NCBI GenBank assembly: GCA_004552395.1
Contig: SFOK01000009.1
Coordinates: forward strand, 1-30,058
Length of the DNA: 30,058 nucleotides
Direction: 5' to 3'
DNA from: Bacteroidales bacterium
GTDB taxonomy: Bacteria; Bacteroidota; Bacteroidia; Bacteroidales; Muribaculaceae
Numbering within the stretch: the first letter of the stretch is position 1; the number at the start of each line of letters is the position of its first letter. Under the pieces are notes generated by a model. That model saw only the letters and a list, made by a program, of their open reading frames with translations, was not told the DNA's origin and did no database searches. Both the position numbers and the translations under genes were made by a program. Shown here in pieces: positions 15,783 to 23,664 of this stretch.

Positions 15783-16775
15783 TTATTTCTTGGGGTGCGG
15801 ACGGAGCACGAACAGTCGCGTGGGGGCGAAGCGGGGAAGAGCCATGAGCTGGACCTGACACTCCAGGTCGGCGAGGGTCTCCTCACCATGGCCTACCTTT
15901 AGGCCGCACGACTCCAAAGCACGGCCCACGGCGTTGATCGCCAGCTCGGGCGTGTTGTTGTCCTTACTCAGGTGGCAGAGCCAGATATGCGTAAGCTGAT
16001 CGGTGATTATCTCCTTGAGGAAGGTGGCCGCGTCTTCGTTGTCCAGATGCCCGTGGGAGGTACGTATGCGCGCTTTGAGATACTGAGGATAAGGGCCGTG
16101 TTCGAGCATATCGGAGTCGTAGTTCGACTCAATGACCAGATAATGAGCCTGCTGCATATAGAAGCGGGCGCGCTCGGATACTTCGCCCAAGTCGGTGGCA
16201 ATCACAAAACGGCGACCCACACGGTCTATGAAGAAGCCGGTGCTGTCGGCGGCGTCGTGAGGCACGTCGAAGGCCGTGATCTCGAAGCCGGCGAGCTTGA
16301 AGGGAAACTCTTTGAACACCGGCACATGGTAATCCTTCACGCGCCGCGAGATATTGTGGCGGCGGAGCAGGGCGTTGAGAACTCGGTTGGTGCAGTAGAG
16401 TCTCAGGTGGCGGTTCTCCTTGAGCAGCGTATAGACATATTTTGAATGGTCCGTATGGTCGTGAGTGAGAAGCACGCCCTTCACCTTCTCCATAGGTATA
16501 CCGTTGACTTTCAGGGCACTTTCTATGATGTCGGGCTTTATGCCGGCGTCCACGATCACACCTCCGTGGCGATTCCCTACGTAGTAGCTGTTGCCGCTGC
16601 TGCCCGAGCCCATGGATATGAAATAGATCGTCGGGTCGAGAAGGATATCCGACTGTATCTTGGCACGCATGGCCACACTGCGCAGGTCGGTATTAGCCGG
16701 AGAGACGGGGCGCCTGTCCTCCTCGCCGCATGAAGGATTAGGATCATCGAAGTTGATAGTGTACTGTATCGGCAT
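15783..16775 (-). CDS. YycJ-like metallo-beta-lactamase-fold hydrolase
   Basis: The 330-residue protein has the MBL metal motif THDHTDH at residues 104-110 and, near the start of the fold, SMGSGSSGNSYYV, which is typical of the YycJ/WalJ group. Later metal ligands occur in FDVPHDA, ATDLGEV and RTSHGHLD. Members are exonucleases or phosphodiesterases; the exact substrate here is unknown. The first 48 or so residues precede the fold and may not all be translated: an alternative Met lies at residue 36. It follows the RsmI paralogue by 92 bases on the same strand and is convergent with adk. Confidence 0.88.
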   Translation of the reverse strand: MPIQYTINFDDPNPSCGEEDRRPVSPANTDLRSVAMRAKIQSDILLDPTIYFISMGSGSSGNSYYVGNRHGGVIVDAGIKPDIIESALKVNGIPMEKVKGVLLTHDHTDHSKYVYTLLKENRHLRLYCTNRVLNALLRRHNISRRVKDYHVPVFKEFPFKLAGFEITAFDVPHDAADSTGFFIDRVGRRFVIATDLGEVSERARFYMQQAHYLVIESNYDSDMLEHGPYPQYLKARIRTSHGHLDNEDAATFLKEIITDQLTHIWLCHLSKDNNTPELAINAVGRALESCGLKVGHGEETLADLECQVQLMALPRFAPTRLFVLRPHPKK

Positions 16776-16867
16776 TGCTTTATAAGAGAGGATGTTGAGG
16801 AGATCTAAGGTGTGTGAATCGGTGTGTTTGCTGTGAGATTAAATCGGGCGTGTGTTCGTCGCGGCGG

Positions 16868-17611
16868 CTAATTCTTGCCTATGAGGAAAATGGTGGGTAT
16901 CTTGGAATAGTCGTAGCGTGCGGTGCGCCAGGCGGCAGCGGTGCGCGTCAGTATGCTTTCGCGCTGCGGGTCTGTGATACCCGAGGCCACACAGAGCATG
17001 GTGGTGGGATGCAGCGTGCGGGCCAGAAAATCGACCATCTTATTGTTGCGGTAAGGTGTCTCGATAAAGATCTGTGTACGGCCCGTGCGCTGCGTGTCGG
17101 CTTCGAGTTCGCGTATACGGGCCAGACGCGCGCCCTCTTCGATGGGAAGATAGCCGTGGAAGGTGAACCCCTGACCATTGAATCCCGAGCCCATGAGACC
17201 CATCAGAATGCTCGACGGACCGATAAGCGGCACCACCTTCAGACCGAGTCGCTGCGCTTCGGCCACAGCCAGAGCTCCCGGGTCGGCGACAGCCGGACAG
17301 CCCGCCTCGCTCATCACACCCACAGGCTCTCCGCCACGGAGCGGTTCCAGATACGAGGGGACGGCCGCCGGGTCGGTGTGAGTGTTGAGCTCGAAGAAAG
17401 TGATCTGATCTATATCGATGCTTCGGTCGCAGGCTTTGAGGAAACGGCGGGCTGTGCGGACATTTTCCACGATGAAATACCGCAACTGTCTTACCAGATG
17501 CAAATTATATTGTGGCAGCACAGACTGAAGAGGCGCGTCGGATAGATTCACCGGTATGAGATAAAGAGCGGGCGTCGGCGATATGTGCGGGGGCTGGGAT
17601 ACGGGATTCAT
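16868..17611 (-). CDS. RsmI-paralogous SAM-dependent methyltransferase (tetrapyrrole methylase fold)
   Basis: The 247-residue protein has the SAM-binding layout of the RsmI/tetrapyrrole methylase family: SEAGCPAVADPGA in the middle (RsmI has SDAGTPxxSDPG), GPSSILMGLMGSGFNGQ, HGYLP and IFIETPYRNNKM (RsmI: YESPHR). The N-terminus LYLIPVNLSDAPLQSVLP replaces the usual VxTPIGNLxD. Bacteroidetes generally also carry a canonical RsmI that 2'-O-methylates C1402 of 16S rRNA, so this is probably a paralogue with a different or unknown target. It has its own promoter and is followed by the YycJ-like gene. Confidence 0.82.
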   Translation of the reverse strand: MNPVSQPPHISPTPALYLIPVNLSDAPLQSVLPQYNLHLVRQLRYFIVENVRTARRFLKACDRSIDIDQITFFELNTHTDPAAVPSYLEPLRGGEPVGVMSEAGCPAVADPGALAVAEAQRLGLKVVPLIGPSSILMGLMGSGFNGQGFTFHGYLPIEEGARLARIRELEADTQRTGRTQIFIETPYRNNKMVDFLARTLHPTTMLCVASGITDPQRESILTRTAAAWRTARYDYSKIPTIFLIGKN

Positions 17612-17657
17612 AGTAAGAGCTTCGATCTTCGGGAGCGAGGGGAGACAAGGCTAACCG

Positions 17658-17688
17658 CGAATTTACTAATTTTCGCCCGACGGGCAAA
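17658..17688 (-). promoter_or_regulatory. Promoter of the RsmI-like gene
   Basis: On the minus strand TTTG (17685-17688) is followed after 19 bases by TAAATTCG (17658-17665), one base off TAnnTTTG. The same -7 variant with correct spacing occurs at the divergent promoter 17750-17781, which supports it being functional. Confidence 0.62.
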
Positions 17689-17749
17689 ATAAAACGCCGC
17701 TTTTCTTTGTCAGCGCAAAAAATTGGATAGTCCGGAAGAGCCGGGAGAA

Positions 17750-17781
17750 TTTGGGGAGAAAGAATTCTTTTTGTAAATTCG
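17750..17781 (+). promoter_or_regulatory. Promoter of the lipoprotein gene
   Basis: TTTG (17750-17753) is followed after 20 bases by TAAATTCG (17774-17781). The predicted start near 17787 gives a leader of about 47 bases to the ATG at 17834. Confidence 0.62.
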
Positions 17782-17833
17782 CACCTGCGGGGATAAGTCT
17801 CTTATCCGTAACCACTATTTGCAAAAAAAAGCT

Positions 17834-18646
17834 ATGAGGAAAACTGCTATTATAGGATGTCTTTTTGCGTTGATTTTTTTATGGACAGGATGCTGGAGCG
17901 AAACGGCCGCGGACCGCGCCCGGCGTCGCGCACAGGAAAAAGCCGGGGAGCAGGAAGCGGCTGCCGGAGAGATAGCCTCGGTGTCGGACTCTGTGTCTTT
18001 TCAGGAGGTGAAGCCTGTCAGCTCGCCCGCTCTGCGTTTCTTCAGTCTGCAGGGGCCGGTGAGCGCCGTCAGCTATACGATCGACGACAGTGCCGACGGC
18101 GACGGGCTTCACTACGACCCTATCACTGAATTTCCGATTATCGACGGGATGAGCCTGCGCTTCAACCGCGAAGGAGGATTTGAAAATCTGCGCGACTATC
18201 TGCGGCGGAATGTGGACGAGACAGGCTCTGTGGACTATATGCTCAATTCCGAGGGCTCGCTGCGGCGCATAGTGATCAACAACTATGCCTACAATTCGAT
18301 GGACAATACATATTCTTACAACAGCGACGGACTGCCGGTATCTTTCTCTAACTCAGGCATCCATGAATCCACGAAAGGCTATATATCTTACAACGCGCAG
18401 AATCTCCCGGTGCGACTCACTTTCGAGGCACAGTTCGCTTTTATGGGCGAAGAGGGCACGCTAAAGGGCACTGTCACTGCTGATTATCTCAGTTTCGACA
18501 GTCACGGCAACTGGACGAGGCGGCGGCTGGATATACGCGCCATGCGCACCTCGTCGGTCTACGACCAGAACGGCGATCTCCAGCCCGCTACTTCAGAGCC
18601 CGACAACAACAGCTTCATTGAGAGCCGCACGATTTCTTATTATTGA
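17834..18646 (+). CDS. Putative lipoprotein with YD-like GNW motif, function unknown
   Basis: I use the ATG at 17834; a TTG 15 bases upstream would only add QKKA-type residues ahead of the signal peptide. The 270-residue protein starts MRKTAIIGCLFALIFLWTGC, with Cys20 as the likely lipidated residue (the -3 position is Trp, unusual for a lipobox). The body has several short segments of the pattern polar-strand-Gly-strand, such as LSFDSHGNWTRRRLDI near the end, also seen in the convergent neighbour. These resemble single YD/RHS-type strands but there is no long RHS shell or toxin tip. It is likely an exported envelope protein. Confidence 0.72.
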   Translation: MRKTAIIGCLFALIFLWTGCWSETAADRARRRAQEKAGEQEAAAGEIASVSDSVSFQEVKPVSSPALRFFSLQGPVSAVSYTIDDSADGDGLHYDPITEFPIIDGMSLRFNREGGFENLRDYLRRNVDETGSVDYMLNSEGSLRRIVINNYAYNSMDNTYSYNSDGLPVSFSNSGIHESTKGYISYNAQNLPVRLTFEAQFAFMGEEGTLKGTVTADYLSFDSHGNWTRRRLDIRAMRTSSVYDQNGDLQPATSEPDNNSFIESRTISYY

Positions 18647-18655
18647 GAATATTCA

Positions 18656-18682
18656 GGGAGGATGCAGTGTGCGTCCCCTCCC
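18656..18682. terminator. Possible bidirectional terminator between the convergent pair
   Basis: GGGAGG (18656-18661) pairs with CCTCCC (18677-18682), with a short inner TGC/GCG helix and mismatches. It fills the 41-base gap between two convergent stop codons. There is no clear T-run, so the call is weak. Confidence 0.35.
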
Positions 18683-18687
18683 CTCCA

Positions 18688-19623
18688 TTATTCATAGTAT
18701 TGGAGGCGGCGGAGGAAGAGCTTGGGCCCTTCGGAGCCGCCCGAGGTCTCGCAGCGGGTCCAGTTGCCGCGGTCGTCGTAGGTGTAGCGGTATGTGATGC
18801 AATCGCTGACTGTGCCGTCGGGGAGGTAGTGGATGGCTGTGAGGGGGTTGCCGTGGCTGTCGAGCTCGGTCTTGGTGACCAGATGCCGCGGCTCGGAGGG
18901 CTCGCGGGAGTCGGGATCGGTGACGGTCCGCGAGTTGTAGCGGCGCTCATAGTCTCCGTTACGTTCTATCTCGGTGAGCATCACCGAGTTGACATTCACT
19001 TCACGGATCGAGCTGACCTTCCCTTCGGCGTCAAATTTCATGACACGTTCCGTACCGTTGTCGCGTATTTCCGACAGTCTGAGCAGACGGCCTCCCGGCT
19101 CGGCGAAGAGTACCTCCGAAGTAATCGGTGAGAGCATGCTCTCCGGGCCGAACTCAAGCCGTGAGGTGACGAAGTAATTGCCATCGGCGTCGCGGCCGAC
19201 GGCGTATCTCTCCGAGGCAGTGACGCCCTCCCCTACCGTGGTCCGGCTTGCGTTCAGAGGCTCAAGGGATTCGTTGAGCTCGACGGTATAGACCGACTGT
19301 AGCTCCCCGTTGCGGTAACGTTTCTCGCCCGACTGAACGCCCGGCGCGGCATAAGTAGTCTCGGTCACCTCAGCAAACGAAGGGTATTCCTGACGGGTCA
19401 CGTATCCGTGGCGGTCGTAGTCAGTGCGCACGAAGAGTTCCGGCTGATCACCGCCAACGCCCTGCAAGGTCTCGACCGTCTTGACGGCACCTTTGAGACC
19501 TGCCTGAACGGTAGACGGCGGCATGATGAGCTGCGCGCCGGCTTCGGGAGCCGACGCGAGCAGAAGCGCTGCCACTATCGGTAACGCTCTGATTGAATGT
19601 CTGAATAGAGTGCGGATTGTCAA
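18688..19623 (-). CDS. Secreted protein with YD-like repeats, function unknown
   Basis: The 311-residue protein has a signal peptide (cleavage near residue 30, in PEAGA-Q). The only usable start is a TTG at 19621-19623: there is no in-frame ATG before residue 33, and a stop lies 27 bases upstream. Repeated units of the type YD-x-x-G-x-V are visible: TDYDRHGYVTRQEY, KFDAEGKVSSIREV, ELDSHGNPLTAIHY and TYDDRGNWTRCET. It resembles the convergent lipoprotein in its opening (LKGAVKTVETLQ versus LQGPVSAVSYTI) and closing GNWTR region, so the two are probably paralogues. It lies downstream of the export operon on the same strand after a 164-base gap. Confidence 0.72.
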   Translation of the reverse strand: MTIRTLFRHSIRALPIVAALLLASAPEAGAQLIMPPSTVQAGLKGAVKTVETLQGVGGDQPELFVRTDYDRHGYVTRQEYPSFAEVTETTYAAPGVQSGEKRYRNGELQSVYTVELNESLEPLNASRTTVGEGVTASERYAVGRDADGNYFVTSRLEFGPESMLSPITSEVLFAEPGGRLLRLSEIRDNGTERVMKFDAEGKVSSIREVNVNSVMLTEIERNGDYERRYNSRTVTDPDSREPSEPRHLVTKTELDSHGNPLTAIHYLPDGTVSDCITYRYTYDDRGNWTRCETSGGSEGPKLFLRRLQYYE

Positions 19624-19787
19624 CCTGAGTATCTTGTTATGGTTCTGTTATTTCTGACCGATTCTGCGCCCGAAAGTTTAACCGAACTATCAGAGAGCCC
19701 CCCTAAAAGATTCTCTCAGAGAAAATTCCTGACAGGACCTCCGGCTGCAAATCACTGAAAGAACCTTGCCTTAGAAACAGCCAAGTG

Positions 19788-21044
19788 TCAGTCTTTGGCC
19801 TCACGCTCGGGGAGCAGCCCTTCGGATATGCAGGCGCGGGTGACTATGGCAAGTCGTGCACGCGGACGCACCACTAAGCGCTGCATCAGATAGCCGAGCA
19901 CGCCCCAGAAAGCTGTGAGGAGCCAGAGATTGCGGTAGTCGGTGCCAACATCGGCAAGTGTGGCGCCGTCGCCGTTCATGCGGATGAAGCCCTGCACACC
20001 CCATGTGGAGGGGAGCATGTCGCTGATCAGGTTCCACGGGAACTTCATGGCGTAGGTAGGCCAGGTGAGGCCGGAGAGGAACAGAAGCACGAGCGAAGTG
20101 ATGACCCAAATCACGAATATCGCCTCACGCTCAGTGACGAACGCCTGCACGAAATAGCCGAGCATCATGGCCGACAGGATATACGGAAGCAGAAATACCA
20201 TAATCTGCACCGGGTTTCCCGCCATGGGGAAATGGAAGATAAGCGGGACGAAATGAACCATCCATATGAGCGGTATGAAAAGGAGAGTGTAGTAGCAGAG
20301 GCACTGTCCGGCCATAGTCAGGAATGTGGATTTCACATAGTTGACCGGATAATACTCGCACAGGCGGGGACTTTCCGATACAGAACCGCCGCGCATACCT
20401 ATTGCCAGCACTATGCACTGATGCAGGATGAGCATGAGTACACCGGGCATGATGAACGAGTCGAAGCCCGAGGAGATATTACCCAAGGGCCTGTAAGACA
20501 TCGCCATGGGGAACGATTCTCCAGCGGGTATGATCGAACCGGCCCCCGATTCGGATATCCGGGAGTGCTGGATATTCTCGCCCATATCGAGCGACACGCC
20601 CGTAGAGGCCACGAGCAGCTCGCGGTAACGTAGAAGAAGGCTCACCTCGCAGTAGAGCACCGGGGTGGCCTGTTTGCCGTTGCCAAGGTCGGAACCGAAA
20701 TGCTCCGGAATCTCGAGGATAGCGAAGGCCTCGCCTTCGTTGACGGCACGGCGCGCTTCGGGCAGGTCGGCGGCATACCCTTTGACATAGGCTGCCGGCG
20801 TGGCGTCGAATTTGCGCACGAGATCGCGGCTCTCGGCCGAGCGGTCGCGGTCCACCACCACGACACTTATGTTGCGGACTACTTCCGGGTTATATATGAG
20901 CGAATAGAGCACCGGATACACCAAAGGGAGAAACAGGAAAAAGAGTATGAGACCCACATCGGATTTCACTATCCTGAATTCCCGGAGATAGACGGCTCCT
21001 ACCTCGGTGAACGGTTTTCCTATGGCGCGCAGAATTTTCTTCAT
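19788..21044 (-). CDS. ABC-2 type transporter permease (YhgE/YbhR-like), second of pair
   Basis: The 418-residue protein has one transmembrane segment at about residues 28-50, a long periplasmic domain (residues about 55-215, with VVVDRDRSAESRDLVRKF) and five or six C-terminal segments, the layout of ABC2_membrane_3 permeases such as YbhR/YbhS. It probably works with the neighbouring permease, the HlyD protein and TolC to export a hydrophobic compound or polymer. It is the last gene of the four-gene operon, 70 bases after the other permease. No ATPase gene adjoins it. Confidence 0.88.
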   Translation of the reverse strand: MKKILRAIGKPFTEVGAVYLREFRIVKSDVGLILFFLFLPLVYPVLYSLIYNPEVVRNISVVVVDRDRSAESRDLVRKFDATPAAYVKGYAADLPEARRAVNEGEAFAILEIPEHFGSDLGNGKQATPVLYCEVSLLLRYRELLVASTGVSLDMGENIQHSRISESGAGSIIPAGESFPMAMSYRPLGNISSGFDSFIMPGVLMLILHQCIVLAIGMRGGSVSESPRLCEYYPVNYVKSTFLTMAGQCLCYYTLLFIPLIWMVHFVPLIFHFPMAGNPVQIMVFLLPYILSAMMLGYFVQAFVTEREAIFVIWVITSLVLLFLSGLTWPTYAMKFPWNLISDMLPSTWGVQGFIRMNGDGATLADVGTDYRNLWLLTAFWGVLGYLMQRLVVRPRARLAIVTRACISEGLLPEREAKD

Positions 21045-21114
21045 GACACAATCTGTGATAAGGAAGGTAACTTAGAGTTTGTTTAACAAACAAGCTCTTG
21101 GAGCCCCGCTGCTC

Positions 21115-22281
21115 TTAGGGCATATACGAGGGCTTGAGGAGCCGCGGACGCAGCCTCCAGAGCAGAGCCAGAGGAGCTATCGCGAAAAGGATGTAGGCGC
21201 AGAACCATATGCGCGAATAGTATATGTCCAGGCCGTTGAGGGCCTCGTTGAAATATATTAGCACATTGTAGCGGGCCGGGAGCAGATACGAGAGGATTCC
21301 TACGGCGGGATACATGCTCTGCACCGGGAAGGAATATGCCGCGAGCGAGAAGCTGAGAATCGATGTCAGGGCACATATCGAAAGCGAGAAACGCAGATTG
21401 GGCACCGCGGAGCAGAGAAGCAGTGCGAAGCCCTGGCAGGCGAGCACGTAGAGCAGCTCCGAAAGGGTGAGCCAAAACCACGACCCGTGCATGGGATAAT
21501 GGCAATACTTGAAGAGCCACATCTCCATGAAAAGGGCCATAATCCACCACCAGAAGGTCTGCGGGAGCATCTTGCCGAAAATGGCCTTATAGACATTACC
21601 TCCGGCCATACGCATCCACTCGGGCGAAGTGTTGCGCTTCACCTCCTCGAAGATCGTGTAGCAGGTCACAAGCATGATAAGCACCTGAAGGATACCCGGC
21701 ACGAAGCCGTTGTTGAGATAGATGCCGTAATTTAGCTCCGGGTTGCCGATGGGCCGCGCCGTGATGTTGACGGGATTTACCATCGCCATGGCCTCCTCCT
21801 GCGACATGCCTGCCGACTGAAGCAGGTTGAGCACAATACCCGCTTTGGTGTAGACGGCCACCGTCTTGAAATTCTTGAAGAGCATGGTTCCCGGCACATA
21901 GTAGGTCATGTTCGTATAGAACGAGATAGTGGGCGACGAGCCCGCCAGGACATCCTTCTCGAAATTGCGCGGTATCATGAAGAAGCCGTAGATCTCACCG
22001 CGCTTCATGGCATCGCATGCCTCGCGGAAATTGCCGGCGTTTGTCGTCAGATCCACCATCTGCATGGCGCCGAGCGTGCGGGTTATCTGCCGCGACATGG
22101 ATGAACGGTCCAAATCCACAATCGCGGCCGGAGCCTGCACGGGGAGTCCTTCGCGCATCTCCGAAGTCATAAAGACTATACAGAAGAGAGGCGTGAGAAA
22201 CATTGCGAACCAATAGAGCGGTCTGCGTCCCAACTGCAAGATGGTCCGCCGCGCTATGGCTATGACACCGGTCGGTTTCAT
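21115..22281 (-). CDS. ABC-2 type transporter permease, first of pair
   Basis: The 388-residue protein has the same layout as its neighbour: a basic N-terminus, a membrane segment at about residues 20-40, a periplasmic region with AAIVDLDRSSMSRQITRTL and then five or six hydrophobic segments from about residue 205 on. It is a diverged relative of the other permease, and the two probably form a heterodimer. It follows hlyD after 142 bases that contain an imperfect inverted repeat. Confidence 0.88.
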   Translation of the reverse strand: MKPTGVIAIARRTILQLGRRPLYWFAMFLTPLFCIVFMTSEMREGLPVQAPAAIVDLDRSSMSRQITRTLGAMQMVDLTTNAGNFREACDAMKRGEIYGFFMIPRNFEKDVLAGSSPTISFYTNMTYYVPGTMLFKNFKTVAVYTKAGIVLNLLQSAGMSQEEAMAMVNPVNITARPIGNPELNYGIYLNNGFVPGILQVLIMLVTCYTIFEEVKRNTSPEWMRMAGGNVYKAIFGKMLPQTFWWWIMALFMEMWLFKYCHYPMHGSWFWLTLSELLYVLACQGFALLLCSAVPNLRFSLSICALTSILSFSLAAYSFPVQSMYPAVGILSYLLPARYNVLIYFNEALNGLDIYYSRIWFCAYILFAIAPLALLWRLRPRLLKPSYMP

Positions 22282-22305
22282 TTTATCCGTATTATCTGAT
22301 TTTTA

Positions 22306-22379
22306 AGCTGTTGGAAATTAGCCCTGAACTGTCAGATTTTAGATCTTGGATGTTTCTTGACAGATATTGGCTATCAGCT
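22306..22379. repeat. Nested inverted repeat between hlyD and permease genes
   Basis: AGCTG (22306), TAGCC (22319) and CTGTCA (22329) are mirrored in order by TGACAG (22358), GGCTA (22369) and CAGCT (22375), giving an imperfect hairpin of about 74 bases. It is followed by a degenerate TTAGC-type simple repeat up to about 22410. The spacer has no gene. Confidence 0.6.
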
Positions 22380-22423
22380 CTTTAGCAATTAGTTGTTAGC
22401 TGTGCTGTGGATTGAGCAGGGAA

Positions 22424-23566
22424 TTATTTTTTTGCAGCAGTGGCTTTAGAGCCGTCGGCTTTGGCATCCTTGGAGGTTGTGGAGAGATAGATTACCGACA
22501 TGCCGGGGAGGAAGCCGGAGATCGGCTCCACGGGCTTCGCCTTCACCTCGAAGGTGCGGGCATCGTAATCGCCTGTGGCCTTGGTGGCCTGCCAGCTTGC
22601 GTAAGAGCCCATATCCTTCACATAGTAAATCTCCATGTCCACCTCCTTGTCGAGCGCCGGAATGAGTGTGCGGATGCGGTAGCCGGGCTGCATGTCGCGC
22701 AGCGAGGTCTCGCGCACATTGAAGACGGCGTGACGGTCGGCAGTCTGAAGGCTCATGAGCGGTGCTCCGGTAGCCACAAGCTCGCTGACTTCGGGATAGA
22801 TGACGGTGATCTGTCCATCGCAGGGAGCCACCAGATACTGGTCCTCGAGCACGGCGTCGACCTCCTTGACACTGCCCTGAGCGGCACGGACCATTGCGGC
22901 CGAAGCCTGCTTGTCCTCACGCTGGGCGCCCTCTTTGGCAAGCTCGTACTGACTCTTGGCGGCAGCCTCACCGGCCACGGCAGCCTCGTAAGCAGCCTTG
23001 GCTTCGTCGCGTTTCTGAGCCGATATCACGCCCTTGCTGTAAAGATTCTCCATACGGTTATAAGTCTTCTCGGCGATGTCGCGGGCGGCCTGAGCCTGGC
23101 TCCATACATCCCTGGCCGAGTTGATGATCTGCACTCGGGTGCCGGCGTCGACCTTCTCATTGCCTGCGCGGGCCACCTGCTCCATGGCTTCGGCCTGGCT
23201 CTTGCGGGCGTCGACGAGCGAACTGTGGATCTGCACGAGCGTGTCGCCTTTGTGTACATAATCGCCTTCCTGCACAAAGAATCGTTCCACACGGCCCGGG
23301 AGCTTGCCCGAGATACGGATTTCAGTGGCGTCGGCCATACCCTGGATAGTGTCGGGCTCCGGTTTGATGAAAAGGAAGCCGCATAGGGCCACAGCCGCTA
23401 TGACGAGAGTGACTATGACGACGGCAAGTATTATGCCCTTGTCGCGTTTGGTCACCGCCTCCTTCTCCTGAAGCAGAAGGATCTCCCTGCGGGCCTGAGT
23501 GAGTCGTTCGTCCTGCTTCTCGGAGGGAGCGGACGGAGTTTCTTTGATATTGTTGTCGGTTGCCAT
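22424..23566 (-). CDS. HlyD/EmrA-family periplasmic adaptor
   Basis: The 380-residue protein has a cytoplasmic N-terminus, one transmembrane segment at about residues 48-70 (IILAVVIVTLVIAAVALCGF), a lipoyl half at about 85-110 (EGDYVHKGDTLVQIHSS), a long alpha-helical hairpin rich in Ala, Glu and Lys at about 110-235, and the second lipoyl half plus beta-barrel (LEDQYLVAPCDGQITVI). It bridges the inner-membrane permeases and TolC. It lies 98 bases after tolC and 142 before the first permease. The C-terminus is short and Lys-rich. Confidence 0.92.
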   Translation of the reverse strand: MATDNNIKETPSAPSEKQDERLTQARREILLLQEKEAVTKRDKGIILAVVIVTLVIAAVALCGFLFIKPEPDTIQGMADATEIRISGKLPGRVERFFVQEGDYVHKGDTLVQIHSSLVDARKSQAEAMEQVARAGNEKVDAGTRVQIINSARDVWSQAQAARDIAEKTYNRMENLYSKGVISAQKRDEAKAAYEAAVAGEAAAKSQYELAKEGAQREDKQASAAMVRAAQGSVKEVDAVLEDQYLVAPCDGQITVIYPEVSELVATGAPLMSLQTADRHAVFNVRETSLRDMQPGYRIRTLIPALDKEVDMEIYYVKDMGSYASWQATKATGDYDARTFEVKAKPVEPISGFLPGMSVIYLSTTSKDAKADGSKATAAKK

Positions 23567-23664
23567 ATCGGTATGAATTGTTTCGTGTTGTTAAATAGTC
23601 TAAAAATATGTTGCACGGGCACCGGCCCTTTCGGGGATCCGGAGTCGGCGGTCGGCTGGGATGC

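Noticed and set aside
11452..17717. Shared 11-base word TGTCAGCGCAA at about 11452 and 17707 as a possible operator
   Set aside because: The first copy overlaps the end of the DUF3256 coding region and only two copies were seen; probably chance.
22412..23386. 324-codon plus-strand open frame opposite hlyD
   Set aside because: Antisense shadow of the adaptor protein; no promoter or family resemblance.
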